From NCBI GenBank assembly GCA_016704305.1, contig JADJAL010000039.1:1-16874 (forward strand): a DNA stretch of 16,874 bases. The letters are read 5' to 3'. Within the stretch, counting starts at the first letter, position 1; every line of letters starts with the position of its first letter. The DNA is from Haliea sp. (GTDB taxonomy: Bacteria; Pseudomonadota; Gammaproteobacteria; Pseudomonadales; Halieaceae). The notes below the pieces were generated by a model. The model was not told the origin of the DNA. It saw nothing but the letters and a program-made list of their open reading frames with translations, and did not search any database. The position numbers and the translations under genes were made by a program. This document shows positions 1 through 7,499 of this stretch, piece by piece.

Positions 1-7
1 CTCCACG

Positions 8-735
8 ATGATCATCGACCAGTTTTATAGTGAGCCCAACAGGCGCGTCTTTCTCACCGCGCGAGCAGAAGGTGGTAATTTCGCCGAGCAGATGGCGAAC
101 GACTTCAACCCGCTGCACGATGCGGATGCCAAGCGTTCTGCATCCCCGGCGACCTGCTGTTTGCCGTCATCCTTGCAAATCACGGCGTCAGCCAGCACAG
201 CAGTTCATTTTCCGAATGGTAACTGCCGGCGTGGAACTGGTATTACCGGAGCCCTCGGGTGGGTTACACATCCAACGATACCAACGGGCGCAGTATCTAC
301 AGGTCAAACGCGCGGGCGACCTGACGCACATGCGGACTCGTTGATCCGCAATCTCACGCAAGCTACGATCAATTTTCTGGCCAGACCTTCCCCACAAATA
401 CTGGTGCCATTGCTCGCCGAGCAGCGGGTTACGATTCATCGAGCGGCCCGCGGCGAGTTTACGGAAAGCATGCCATCGACCTGGACCGACTGGATATCAC
501 CCGTCCGGTGCTGCGGGCTGACTACAACCAGCTGGAAATCAACAGCAAGCGCGGCGGCGTCAGGACTGGCGTTCCATCGGAGGGTGGCGAAATCGTCGGT
601 CGCTTGGTAAAAAAGCCACGTGAAACTTGGGAGGCCTGCCGGGAGTACGACAGAGGACGTTACATGGTGGGCGCCACCAACCCGACCTATACCCGCGCAA
701 CAGGCAGTGTCTTGCAGCGCGCTGAACGGTTGTAG
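8..735 (+). pseudogene. DUF3581-like protein, multiply frameshifted
   Basis: The translation begins MIIDQFYSEPNRRVF and then gives FAEQMANDFNPLHDADAKR, which I recognise as the start of the DUF3581 family of gammaproteobacteria (function unknown). The match hops between frames. After about 136 it continues as FCIPGDLLFAVILANHG, which needs one T restored in the TT run at 136-137. After about 200 it reads VTAGVELVLPEP, after about 340 LIRNLTQAT and LVPLLAEQRV, then AIDLDRLDITRPVL and LEINSKRGGVR to the stop at 733-735. That makes at least four indels over some 240 codons. The DFNPLHDADA stretch resembles the D-x-N-P-x-H signature of MaoC/hotdog hydratases, so a hotdog fold is likely, though no activity can be assigned. 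The start at 8 could equally be a few bases upstream, outside the window. Order and spacing of the blocks are normal, so sequencing error is as likely as real decay. Confidence 0.6.
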
Positions 736-744
736 ACACGATGG

Positions 745-1440
745 GCAGAAATTTTCCACGGCGTCTGGCACGCTGGTGTATTCAATAGTCGACTCCCTCG
801 CATTGTTCTCAATCGTGACCGCAGTTGCGCACGTAGTCGAGATAGTGTTCCGGCGCAAAAATTTTGCCCGCGTTATCCGCCACCACGATGCTGCCGGACT
901 ACACCAGTCCACACTGCTCGATCAGTTGCAGGTCGGGTGTGTACAGGTCCTTCCAGTGATCGAGAAACACGAGGTCAAAGCGGCCCTCCAGGGTGCTGAT
1001 CGTTTGCTGGAAGGCCCATGCTCAAGGCATGATCTGGTCCGACAGACCGGCCATTTCATTGCCGCTTGAGGAAGCTCGCCACCGCATCCTTGTTGATCTC
1101 GATCGAGGTAATCGTTGCGCCACGTCCGAGTGTGCTGGCGATCATGATGGATGATAACCGCAGTAAGCGCCCGGTTCAACACGCGGGCGTTGGCTGGCAA
1201 CCGCTACACCAACTCCTCGATCAACGGGCCTTTCAATGGCCCCGAGGCTCATCAGCCAGCGCTCGTTCTGGGCAAATGTCCAAGTGCGCAGCACGTCGTC
1301 CGGGTCGCCTGCGCGCGTGCCGCGCCACATACTGTGCTGCCTGCCTCAGTCCTCGGTGGCGCGCCCTTCAGTCTGTCGATAAGGCTTGTGACGTCGTCTG
1401 GGCGTAAACGCCAGTGCGGACGGGTGCGGAAACGCCACAT
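745..1440 (-). pseudogene. Catechol O-methyltransferase-like gene, frame-broken
   Basis: On the minus strand, pieces in different frames add up to an SAM-dependent O-methyltransferase of the COMT type. In order they are AGDPDDVLRTWTFAQNERW, LPANARVL, LGAYCGY-like (SAM loop), ITSIEINKDAVASF, FDLVFLDHWKDLYTPDLQLI, IVVADNAGKIFAPEHYLDYV and finally EYTSVPDAVE. FLDHWKD and VADN correspond to the Mg2+/catechol-binding Asp and Asp-Asn of animal COMT. There are about four frame changes, plus an in-frame TAG just after the QCGLV stretch (about 900) and a TGA near 830. A good Shine-Dalgarno (AAGGAG on this strand, 1456-1461) sits before ATGs at 1445 and 1440, so translation probably began there, downstream of the sulfatase and likely in its operon. 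Family members methylate catechol hydroxyls, but as written no functional protein is made. Genuine pseudogene versus error cluster is undecided. Confidence 0.6.
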
Positions 1441-1527
1441 TGCATATCTTTTGAACTCCTTCTTCGCTGCGTTGTATAACCGGCCGGGCTGCGCGATGAC
1501 CGCTACTTCCAGCCCCTAAATTTTCCG

Positions 1528-2970
1528 TCATCTCCTTTGCCGGACCTCGAAGGCGGTGCGTAACTGCAACAGCTTATCCGGATTTCGATCCGAAGTGTCA
1601 TAGGATTCGCGCGGGTCGCCGTCCAGGTCGAACAGCCACTCCTTCTTCGGCATGCTGACACCCACTGGCAATTGGTCGGTACCGTACAAAACTCCCGCCG
1701 GACCGCGGTACTTGAACTGTTGGTCGCGCACTGCGAACAGGTATTCGCCGTCGTAGTAGTACAGGTAGTCATGGGGTGACGGACCGCCCTCGGTCAACAC
1801 CGTGAGGATGCTGCGCCCATCGAGCACGCGATCCGCCGGCGGCGGCACCGCAATATCTCCAGTGCCGTCGGCAACAGGTCGATACCCATGGCCATTGCAG
1901 CCGGTCCTGCCAGGACTGATGCGCGCCGGCCAGTGTGCGATGAACGGCACCCGCATACCGCCCTCAAACGTATTGCCCTTGCGGCCGCGCTGGTTGCCGG
2001 CGTCGCCGAGAAACCAGGGGCCGTTGTCCGACGTGATGATGATCAGCGTGTTCTCCAATGTGCCGGTGCGCCGCAGCGCGGCGACCAATGCGCCAACACT
2101 GTCATCGATCTCCTCCATGACATCGCCATACAGGCCAGCCCTGGACCGGCCGCTGCGCTCGGCCCTTACCGACAGCGGGTCGTGCGGGAAATTGTGGGCA
2201 AAATACAGGAAGAAAGGTTCATCGGCGTGTGCCTCGATGAAACGTGTTGCGGCCTCGGTGTACTGCTGCGTGAGGTAGACCTGTTCGGCAGGTGCCGGGA
2301 CGGCGATCTCGCGGTTGTCGTAGAGCGCGAACGGTTCCATGTCGTTGCTGTACAGCGCGCCAAAATAGCTGTCAAGCCCATGTCGTTGGGCAGCGACGGG
2401 CTGTGGTCGCCGAGATGCCATTTCCCCACCATGCCGGTGGCGTAACCGGCGGCCTTGAGCAGGTCGGCCAGCGCGATCTCCTCGGCGGCAGGCGCACATG
2501 ACCGGTGGATTGGTGGCCGCATGAAGGCGGCATCCTGGAGACTGCCGGTGGGGGAAGACCAGGTTGGGCAGGCCGGCACGTGGTGCGAGGCGGCCCGTCA
2601 GATAGCCGGCGCGTGACGGCGTGCACACCGGTGAGGGCGAGTGGAAGTCGCTGAGCACCACGCCATCCGCTGCCAGTTGATCGATGTTCGGCGTCGCGAT
2701 CATCGCGCTGCCCTTCGCGCCCGCGCCGATGTCGCCGTAGCCCATGTCGTCGTAGAGGATAAACACGATATTCGGGGCGCGCCCTGCGGTAACCTTGTGT
2801 TCGTTAATTTGCCCCAGGTAGTCGCGCTTGGACGCTAGCTTCGCCGCGTCATCGGTCTGCCCGCTGGTGGCCGCACGATAGCCGATGAACAGCGCGAGCA
2901 ATACGACCAGCAGTAGCAGCGTGCCGAGCAGGGCGGTCAACCTGTGCCATAGAAAGGCGAGCAATTTCAT
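1528..2970 (-). CDS. Membrane-anchored type I sulfatase
   Basis: A 480-residue alkaline-phosphatase-superfamily sulfatase that hydrolyses sulfate esters. Residues 9-30 form one hydrophobic segment after a short basic N-terminus, suggesting a periplasmic enzyme tethered to the inner membrane. NIVFILYDDMGYGDIG (67-82) supplies the metal-binding Asp pair. PVCTPSRAGYLTGR carries C116, the Cys-x-Pro-x-Arg site converted to formylglycine by a maturase not seen here. HNFPHDPL (259-266), ITSDNGPW (312-319) and GRKGNTFEGG (329-338) are further active-site blocks. Residues about 141-198 (2377-2550) are out of frame: the alternative frame gives LADLLKAAGYATGMVGKWHLGD, with the expected GKWHLG motif. Residues 357-373 (1852-1902) are similarly scrambled by paired indels. 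With these corrected the gene looks complete. The start has a GGAGAAG ribosome site (minus strand, about 2980-2986). Which sulfate ester is cleaved cannot be told. It is divergent from the SDR operon. Confidence 0.88.
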   Translation of the reverse strand: MKLLAFLWHRLTALLGTLLLLVVLLALFIGYRAATSGQTDDAAKLASKRDYLGQINEHKVTAGRAPNIVFILYDDMGYGDIGAGAKGSAMIATPNIDQLAADGVVLSDFHSPSPVCTPSRAGYLTGRLAPRAGLPNLVFPHRQSPGCRLHAATNPPVMCACRRGDRAGRPAQGRRLRHRHGGEMASRRPQPVAAQRHGLDSYFGALYSNDMEPFALYDNREIAVPAPAEQVYLTQQYTEAATRFIEAHADEPFFLYFAHNFPHDPLSVRAERSGRSRAGLYGDVMEEIDDSVGALVAALRRTGTLENTLIIITSDNGPWFLGDAGNQRGRKGNTFEGGMRVPFIAHWPARISPGRTGCNGHGYRPVADGTGDIAVPPPADRVLDGRSILTVLTEGGPSPHDYLYYYDGEYLFAVRDQQFKYRGPAGVLYGTDQLPVGVSMPKKEWLFDLDGDPRESYDTSDRNPDKLLQLRTAFEVRQRR

Positions 2971-2992
2971 CAGCGTTCACTTCTCCAGCCGG

Positions 2993-3006
2993 CGCCAGCG
3001 CTGGCG
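2993..3006. repeat. 14-bp perfect palindrome in sulfatase/SDR gap
   Basis: CGCCAGC directly abuts its reverse complement GCTGGCG in the 142-bp gap between the divergent sulfatase (start 2970) and SDR (start 3113) genes. It lies 23-36 bases upstream of the sulfatase start codon, where a repressor site or leader hairpin could act. GC-rich palindromes of this size also arise by chance, and no second copy was seen. Confidence 0.35.
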
Positions 3007-3112
3007 TTGTAGATTGCTGCAACGAGTATGGATACTTGCACATTCGTCTGCTTCACTCAAATTGCCATGTGCTGTACCATGGTGGCGAAATCGATGTGAC
3101 TGGGAAGCGGGT

Positions 3113-3881
3113 ATGAGGAATCTTAAGGCAAGGTCATCCTGGTCTGCGGTGGTGCCACCGGTATCGGCGCCGCCACCGTGCGGCGCTTGTGTGCGACGAG
3201 GGCGCGCGGGTCGGTATCGGCGACTTCAATATCGCGGCGGCGCGGGCGCTGGCGACGGAACTGAATGCCGCTGGCGGTGATGTCGTCGCCTGGGAATACG
3301 ACCAGGCCGATGAATCCTCGATCAATTCCATGGTCGCATCCGCGCTCGCGCATTTTGGCCGGCTGGACGGCCTGTTCGTTAACGTCGCCGACCTGCAGAC
3401 GGTCCTCTCGGACGGGGATATTCTCAGCAATGACTGCGCGCTGTGGGAACGCACCCTGCGGGTAAACCTGATTGGCACGGTACTCCTGGTGCGCGCGGTA
3501 TTGCCGACAATGCTGGCGCAGGGTTGCGGCGCGATCGTGCTCACGTCCTCGGATGCGGCGGTAGCTGGCGAACCGGAGCGGCCCGCCTACGCGCGGCCTC
3601 CCAAGGCGGGTGTCAATTCGCTGTCCCGTCACATCGCCTCGAAGTGGGGCCGCCAGGGCATTCGCTGCAATGCGGTATCCCCCGGGTTTGTATTGACCGA
3701 GCAGCTGGACGCCAATATGTCCCAGCAGATGAAAGACTGGATGCTCAAGGGTGCCCGCAGCCCGCGCCACGGCGCGCCGCAGGATATTGCCAGCGCGGTC
3801 GCCTACCTCCTGTCGGACGACGCGGAATGGGTGAACGGCCAGGCATGGCGGGTCAACGGCGGAGTCAGTTACGCAAATTAA
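3113..3881 (+). CDS. Short-chain dehydrogenase/reductase (frameshifted N-terminus)
   Basis: A classical SDR of about 255 residues, an NAD(P)-dependent alcohol/ketone oxidoreductase. The N-terminus is broken. ATG at 3113 gives MRNLK; one base is missing near 3126, after which KVILVCGGATGIGAATV supplies the Rossmann TGxxxGIG motif (about 3130-3180). A second shift near 3190 leads into the long frame DEGARVGIGDFN that runs to TAA at 3881. GRLDGLFVNVADL is the NAG-like block, VLTSSDAAV carries the catalytic Ser, and RCNAVSPGFV and WRVNGG close the fold. The catalytic Tyr-x3-Lys reads YARPPK, one residue too long; removing a CG and a C from that stretch restores YAASK, so it too looks like an indel artefact. 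The gene is the first of a plus-strand set: the SRPBCC gene follows 18 bases after its stop. Substrate unknown. Confidence 0.85.
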
Positions 3882-3899
3882 GAGAAGGAGTGGAACACA

Positions 3900-4361
3900 A
3901 TGATTACCGCAAACAGCGTCTCCAGTGAGGAGATTGTGATCAACGCACCCGCGCAAGTGGTCTGGGATGTAATCCTGGACTTCGACAACTATGGCTTGTG
4001 GAACACCTTCTGCCCAGGCATGAAGGGCAAGCCGGTCGTGGGGTCACCGCTTCAGATGATGGTGGACATGGGCAACGGTCCCCAGTTACAGGTGGAGTAT
4101 GTGACGAAAGTTGAGCCCATCCACACCATTGTCTGGTCGATGGAGAACAAGCCCGGCGACCCGATACACGCGGATCGCATGCAGCGTGTTACGCCTATCG
4201 ATGACCGCAGCTGCCGCTATTGGAGCGTCGATGAATTCAGCGGTGAATTCGCCGGCCCGATGATCGAGCAGATGGGTAAGCTGGTGGAGAAAGGGTTTAA
4301 CGACTGCGCCCTGGGTCTGAAGAAGCGTGCGGAGGAACTCTACAAAGCAGGTAATTGTTGA
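3900..4361 (+). CDS. SRPBCC (START-like) fold protein
   Basis: A 153-residue single-domain protein beginning MITANSVSSEEIVINAPAQ. The pattern 'I.APA..VWDVI.DF.NY..WN.F' at residues 13-38 is typical of the SRPBCC/polyketide-cyclase-2 superfamily: a helix-grip fold with a deep hydrophobic pocket. Middle strands include PLQMMVDMG and TIVWSMENKPGD, and the C-terminal helix (about 120-150, MGKLVEKGFNDCALGLKKRAEEL) is the usual long lid helix. No catalytic residues can be assigned: members may bind lipids or aromatics or act as cyclases or hydrolases. The start has AAGGAG at 3885-3890, nine bases upstream. It lies 18 bases after the SDR stop, so the two are almost certainly co-transcribed. The frame is intact and ends TGA at 4361. 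In this context a ligand-binding or isomerising partner of the SDR is a reasonable guess only. Confidence 0.85.
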   Translation: MITANSVSSEEIVINAPAQVVWDVILDFDNYGLWNTFCPGMKGKPVVGSPLQMMVDMGNGPQLQVEYVTKVEPIHTIVWSMENKPGDPIHADRMQRVTPIDDRSCRYWSVDEFSGEFAGPMIEQMGKLVEKGFNDCALGLKKRAEELYKAGNC

Positions 4362-4431
4362 GATAGCGCGAGGTATAGGGAAGTGAGTAAACTTGACGCC
4401 AGGACAAGGACCGCAAGTAAGCCAGGTGAAA

Positions 4432-5478
4432 ATGTGCAACAAAATCCGCAAAGCGATTCGCAGCGTATTGGGTAAACCGCCCGCGAGTACGTCGGAAAAT
4501 CCCGCGAGTACGCCAGGCGATGACGTGCAGGTGCTGCGCGACCTGATTGCGGCGAATAGAGTCGAACCGGACCAGCAACGTGAGATTCGGATCCGGGACC
4601 TGCGGCTGACTACTGTGCCGGCTACGATGCGCGGCGCGCAGTCGGTAGCCAATGAAGCGTTACCTTTACGCTATGAGCAATCAATGCCGACCTGCTCCCC
4701 CGCCGAACTCTCGGCAAAGATGGTTCGAGCAGCGTTTGCCGAGCCGGGTTGCCTCTACGTGCCCGGTGTTCTTGGAGCGGCGGAAGTCGAGGAATTGCGC
4801 GTTGCGATAGAAACGGCGCATGCGTCCTGGGACGAAAAGCCGCGCAATCCTTGCTGGAGAAATCCCCCCAAAATACCGAATCGCGAGGATGCCACCAAGC
4901 TTGCAGGCGCCCGCAGCATGGCGCACGACATCGGAGGATTCCTGGCGGTTGATTCACCAAGGGCGTTGTTCAAGAGTTGCGATATGCTCGAGCGGCACGG
5001 ATTGGTTGACCTGGCGCGGAACGTCCTCGGCGAGGCGCCGGCATTCTCTGCCAGCAAATTCGTATTGTGGCGCGTTCCCAGTGTCGGGCCCGAGGCAGGC
5101 TGGCACCAGGACGGACGCTTTCTTGGCGATAAGCATGAGATCAGGTCACTGAATGTATGGACTGCCCTGACCGACTGTGGGCAGGGTGAGGATGCGCCCG
5201 GCATGGAATTGGTGCTTGAAAACCTCGACTATTACCTGACCGCCACTGAAGAAAGTCATTTCGACTGGTCCGTTTCCGACCGGCAGGTGGACAGCTTTCG
5301 CGCGCGCGTGCCTGTCGTTGTTCCGCGTTTCAAAGCCGGCGACATGTTGTTATTTGACCACTGGCTGCTGCACCGCTCGTGGCGCATACCTGGCATGACC
5401 ACGCAACGCTATGCGATCGAATCGTGGTTTTTCGCCCCGTCCGCCTTTCCCGGTGGTCGCGTGCCGATGCGGGCTTGA
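4432..5478 (+). CDS. Phytanoyl-CoA dioxygenase (PhyH)-like Fe(II)/2-oxoglutarate oxygenase
   Basis: A 348-residue non-haem iron dioxygenase-like protein. The core starts near residue 80 with AELSAKMVRAAFAEPGCLYVP, the usual PhyH opening. WHQDGRF holds the H-x-D iron ligands (H225, D227), and LLFDHWLLHRSW the distal His (about H314); RYAIESWFFAP supplies the following Arg/strand. Family members hydroxylate next to a carboxyl or CoA thioester, or other unactivated carbons. I chose ATG 4432 with AGGTG upstream; an in-frame TTG at 4393 would add 13 residues with no better ribosome site. The first ~75 residues are low-complexity and contain a 21-bp imperfect tandem repeat (4480-4521) encoding ASTSENPASTPGDD. 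It follows SRPBCC by about 70 bases and probably belongs to that transcript. Its stop lies one base from the stop of the convergent transporter gene, with no visible terminator. No frame problem is seen. Confidence 0.82.
   Translation: MCNKIRKAIRSVLGKPPASTSENPASTPGDDVQVLRDLIAANRVEPDQQREIRIRDLRLTTVPATMRGAQSVANEALPLRYEQSMPTCSPAELSAKMVRAAFAEPGCLYVPGVLGAAEVEELRVAIETAHASWDEKPRNPCWRNPPKIPNREDATKLAGARSMAHDIGGFLAVDSPRALFKSCDMLERHGLVDLARNVLGEAPAFSASKFVLWRVPSVGPEAGWHQDGRFLGDKHEIRSLNVWTALTDCGQGEDAPGMELVLENLDYYLTATEESHFDWSVSDRQVDSFRARVPVVVPRFKAGDMLLFDHWLLHRSWRIPGMTTQRYAIESWFFAPSAFPGGRVPMRA
4480..4521 (+). repeat. 21-bp imperfect tandem duplication
   Basis: Two adjacent 21-base units (4480-4500 and 4501-4521) both begin CCCGCGAGTACG and then diverge. 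The repeat keeps frame and gives two copies of a PAST-containing seven-residue unit in the presumed disordered N-terminus of the PhyH-like protein. Confidence 0.6.
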
Positions 5479-5479
5479 A

Positions 5480-6739
5480 CTAAACTCCGATGCCGGGTGC
5501 GCGCGTGTTGTGGCTGTTGTCGGGCTGCGGCAGGCTGGCCAGGGCGAGACTGCTGCCCGCCATAAACACGATGGTCAGCGACAGAAACGGCACATAGCTC
5601 CCTGAGTGGTCATACACCGCGGCAGCCGCCAGCGGGCCGAACGCCGTGCCGATCGACAGCGCGGTGAGCAATCCACCGTAGATCGTGCCAAAGTTTTTCA
5701 TGCCGAAGTGCTTCGTTGTCAGGTACACGATCACGTCTATCTCCGAGCCCAAAGTCAGCCCGATCACGATGGCGGCGGCGGACTGCGCCAGTGCGTTGGG
5801 GCCGCCCTGCAACAGCAAAACGCAGGCGAGGATCGGCAGCAGGAAAATCACCGCGCCCACCCGTGAGGCGCGAAAATGGTCGAGCAGGTAGCCGGTGCCC
5901 AGACGCCCGACGATCGACGAAATGCCTATCAGGGACGCCACGCTGGCGGCGGCCAAACGCTCCGTCCCGGCATTGGTCAGGATGGGAATGAAATGCACAA
6001 CCAGCGCAATGATGGTAAACGTGAACAACACGCTGGCCACGAACAAACGGGCGAACACCAGTGAACGCAAACCTTCGGCTGCGCTCACACCGGTGAGTGG
6101 CGCAGCCATGCTCGTCGCCTCCTGCTGTTCGGCGGATTTGACGTCGCGCGCACCGCGGAAAAACAGCAGCAACAGCGGAAACGTGATCGCGACCCAGATC
6201 CCGCCTTCGACGGCAAACGCGGTGCGCCAGCCGTAGGTGTCAATCAGCCAGGTGGCGAGCAGTGGGAATACCGTGGCAGCGAGTGATGCGCCGCTGAGCG
6301 TCACGGCCAGCGCCATCCCGCGCGACGTGGCAAAGCGACTGGCGACAGCGCTGGTCCAGATGGTCGCCTGAACCGGCAGCGTGGCGAAGGCCAGCATGCC
6401 CCACAACAGGATCCAGTTCGCCTGTTCGCCGGTGGCGGTTCCGAGTAGCGCGAACGCACCCGTGGTCAACAGGACGCCGACCAGGCCGACCGCACGTGGC
6501 CCAATGCGATCCACCAGCATGCCGATCGCGATGCAAAAAACGGCGTTGATCACGGTGGCGATGGTCAAGCCGCTGGTGACCTGCGTGCGCGACCAGCCGA
6601 ACGCCTCCTGGATCGGCTCGATGTACGGGCCGAGGCCGTAAATGTGGATCACACTCGTCGCATAGCCCAATGCGGCCACGACCGGCAGCATGCCGTACTG
6701 GCGCCATTCTTTACTGGCGGTCGGGTTGAGGTCACTCAT
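5480..6739 (-). CDS. Major facilitator superfamily transporter
   Basis: A 419-residue integral membrane protein with about 12 hydrophobic segments in two halves, separated by a hydrophilic loop around residues 198-220 (FFRGARDVKSAEQQEATSM). The loop between segments 2 and 3 reads GMLVDRIGPRAVG, the MFS signature (G-x3-D-R-x-G-x-R). The region GPYIEPIQEAFGWSRTQV is typical of the monocarboxylate/oxalate:formate-like branch, often H+-coupled uptake of organic acids. Start ATG 6739 lacks a strong Shine-Dalgarno. It is the last gene of the minus-strand Rieske-hydroxylase-transporter set, 95 bases after the hydroxylase stop. The natural reading is import of the pathway substrate or export of a product, but specificity cannot be read. 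The frame is intact, and the gene converges tail-to-tail with the PhyH-like gene with one base between stops. Confidence 0.9.
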   Translation of the reverse strand: MSDLNPTASKEWRQYGMLPVVAALGYATSVIHIYGLGPYIEPIQEAFGWSRTQVTSGLTIATVINAVFCIAIGMLVDRIGPRAVGLVGVLLTTGAFALLGTATGEQANWILLWGMLAFATLPVQATIWTSAVASRFATSRGMALAVTLSGASLAATVFPLLATWLIDTYGWRTAFAVEGGIWVAITFPLLLLFFRGARDVKSAEQQEATSMAAPLTGVSAAEGLRSLVFARLFVASVLFTFTIIALVVHFIPILTNAGTERLAAASVASLIGISSIVGRLGTGYLLDHFRASRVGAVIFLLPILACVLLLQGGPNALAQSAAAIVIGLTLGSEIDVIVYLTTKHFGMKNFGTIYGGLLTALSIGTAFGPLAAAAVYDHSGSYVPFLSLTIVFMAGSSLALASLPQPDNSHNTRAPGIGV

Positions 6740-6788
6740 CGGAAGGGTATTGCTGTCGTCGATTCACACTGGGCGAGCGGTGTGTGCA

Positions 6789-6812
6789 CAGTGCCAAATC
6801 TCACCGGCACTG
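6789..6812. repeat. Inverted repeat between hydroxylase and transporter genes
   Basis: CAGTGCC (6789-6795) and GGCACTG (6806-6812) are perfect 7-base arms around a 10-base loop, in the 95-bp gap between the hydroxylase stop (6835) and transporter start (6739). No T-run follows on the minus strand, so it is not a standard intrinsic terminator. A protein operator or an mRNA stem separating the two cistrons are the options. The GTGCC/GGCAC core recurs in the gap at 14497-14656. Confidence 0.45.
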
Positions 6813-6834
6813 GCAATTTGTAATTCGCCCTCTT

Positions 6835-7410
6835 TTACAGCGCCTCGGTTTGCGGCGCTGGCGACCGCTTGTGCTTGCCCCACCCATTGCCCGTGTCATA
6901 CGTGCCGAACAGCCAGTCGTAGAGCAGCGAGATGGTGGCAAAGTTGCCGCCGATAAACCTGGCGTGATGCACATGATGCATATCGGACATGTATTTGAGG
7001 TACTTGAAGGGGAAGTGGTCCACTTCCATCAGGTCATGGTTGTGCTGGTTGATGGCGGAAAATGCGACGAAGGTCGTAATCGCGGTGATCACATGGAAGT
7101 CACCCAAAACACTGGCCAGAGCGGCGAAGGTGACGCCGTACAGCGCGATGCCGAGGCAAGTTTCAATCGGGTGCAGGTAGGCCGAATCCATTCGACACGG
7201 GTTCTTCATCTGGTGGTGCACGGCGTGCACCCACTTCAGCGGGGCGCCGAGCGGACCGTCGTGGAACAGGAAACGGTGCACGAGGTAGTAGAAAAAATCG
7301 TAGACCATCAGGATGATCACGATATCCAGCAACACCTTCCACCACGGTTGGGCGGCTGCGGTCACGTTGAATGGCACGATCAAGATAAACACGGCCAACT
7401 GCGTGAGCAA
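6835..7410 (-). CDS. Membrane fatty acid hydroxylase / sterol desaturase family di-iron enzyme
   Basis: A hydrophobic protein with the His-box set of the fatty acid hydroxylase superfamily: HRFLFH (H45/H50), HAVHH (H62/H65/H66), NQHNHD (H123/H125) and MHHVHH (H145-H149), each next to a membrane-spanning stretch. The family uses a membrane di-iron centre to hydroxylate or desaturate lipids, sterols or carotenoids. The only start codon in this frame is TTG 7410, but the frame stays open upstream and gives plausible family sequence (NVAAARERVARSYYPP...NRSKKWG) up to about 7485. The true start is probably an ATG at 7484 or 7502, now out of frame through an indel. It therefore abuts or overlaps the Rieske gene end. 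Coupling of a Rieske oxygenase to a membrane hydroxylase suggests successive oxidation of one lipophilic substrate (inference). It ends with a hydrophilic tail WGKHKRSPAPQTEAL. Confidence 0.82.
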   Translation of the reverse strand: MLTQLAVFILIVPFNVTAAAQPWWKVLLDIVIILMVYDFFYYLVHRFLFHDGPLGAPLKWVHAVHHQMKNPCRMDSAYLHPIETCLGIALYGVTFAALASVLGDFHVITAITTFVAFSAINQHNHDLMEVDHFPFKYLKYMSDMHHVHHARFIGGNFATISLLYDWLFGTYDTGNGWGKHKRSPAPQTEAL

Positions 7411-7499
7411 ACCCCACTTTTTGCTGCGATTCTGGATAGGCGGATAGTAGCTGCGCGCGACCCGCTCGCGGGCTGCCGCGACATTGAGCTGTCGTGTCG

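Noticed and set aside
1093..1106. Second FNR-like site TTGAT-CTCG-ATCGA
   Set aside because: One mismatch to the consensus, and it lies inside coding sequence for the methyltransferase ITSIEINKD block, where codon content explains it.
4393..4431. TTG start for the PhyH-like gene
   Set aside because: No ribosome site precedes it, and the ATG at 4432 is in frame with AGGTG close upstream.
6789..6812. Intrinsic terminator after the hydroxylase gene
   Set aside because: The stem is present but no run of T follows it on either strand, so only an inverted repeat is reported.
7163..7499. C-terminal extension of the Rieske protein (about 115 residues)
   Set aside because: These codons are an out-of-frame reading of the membrane hydroxylase gene, whose His boxes are clear in the other frame; not a real extra domain.
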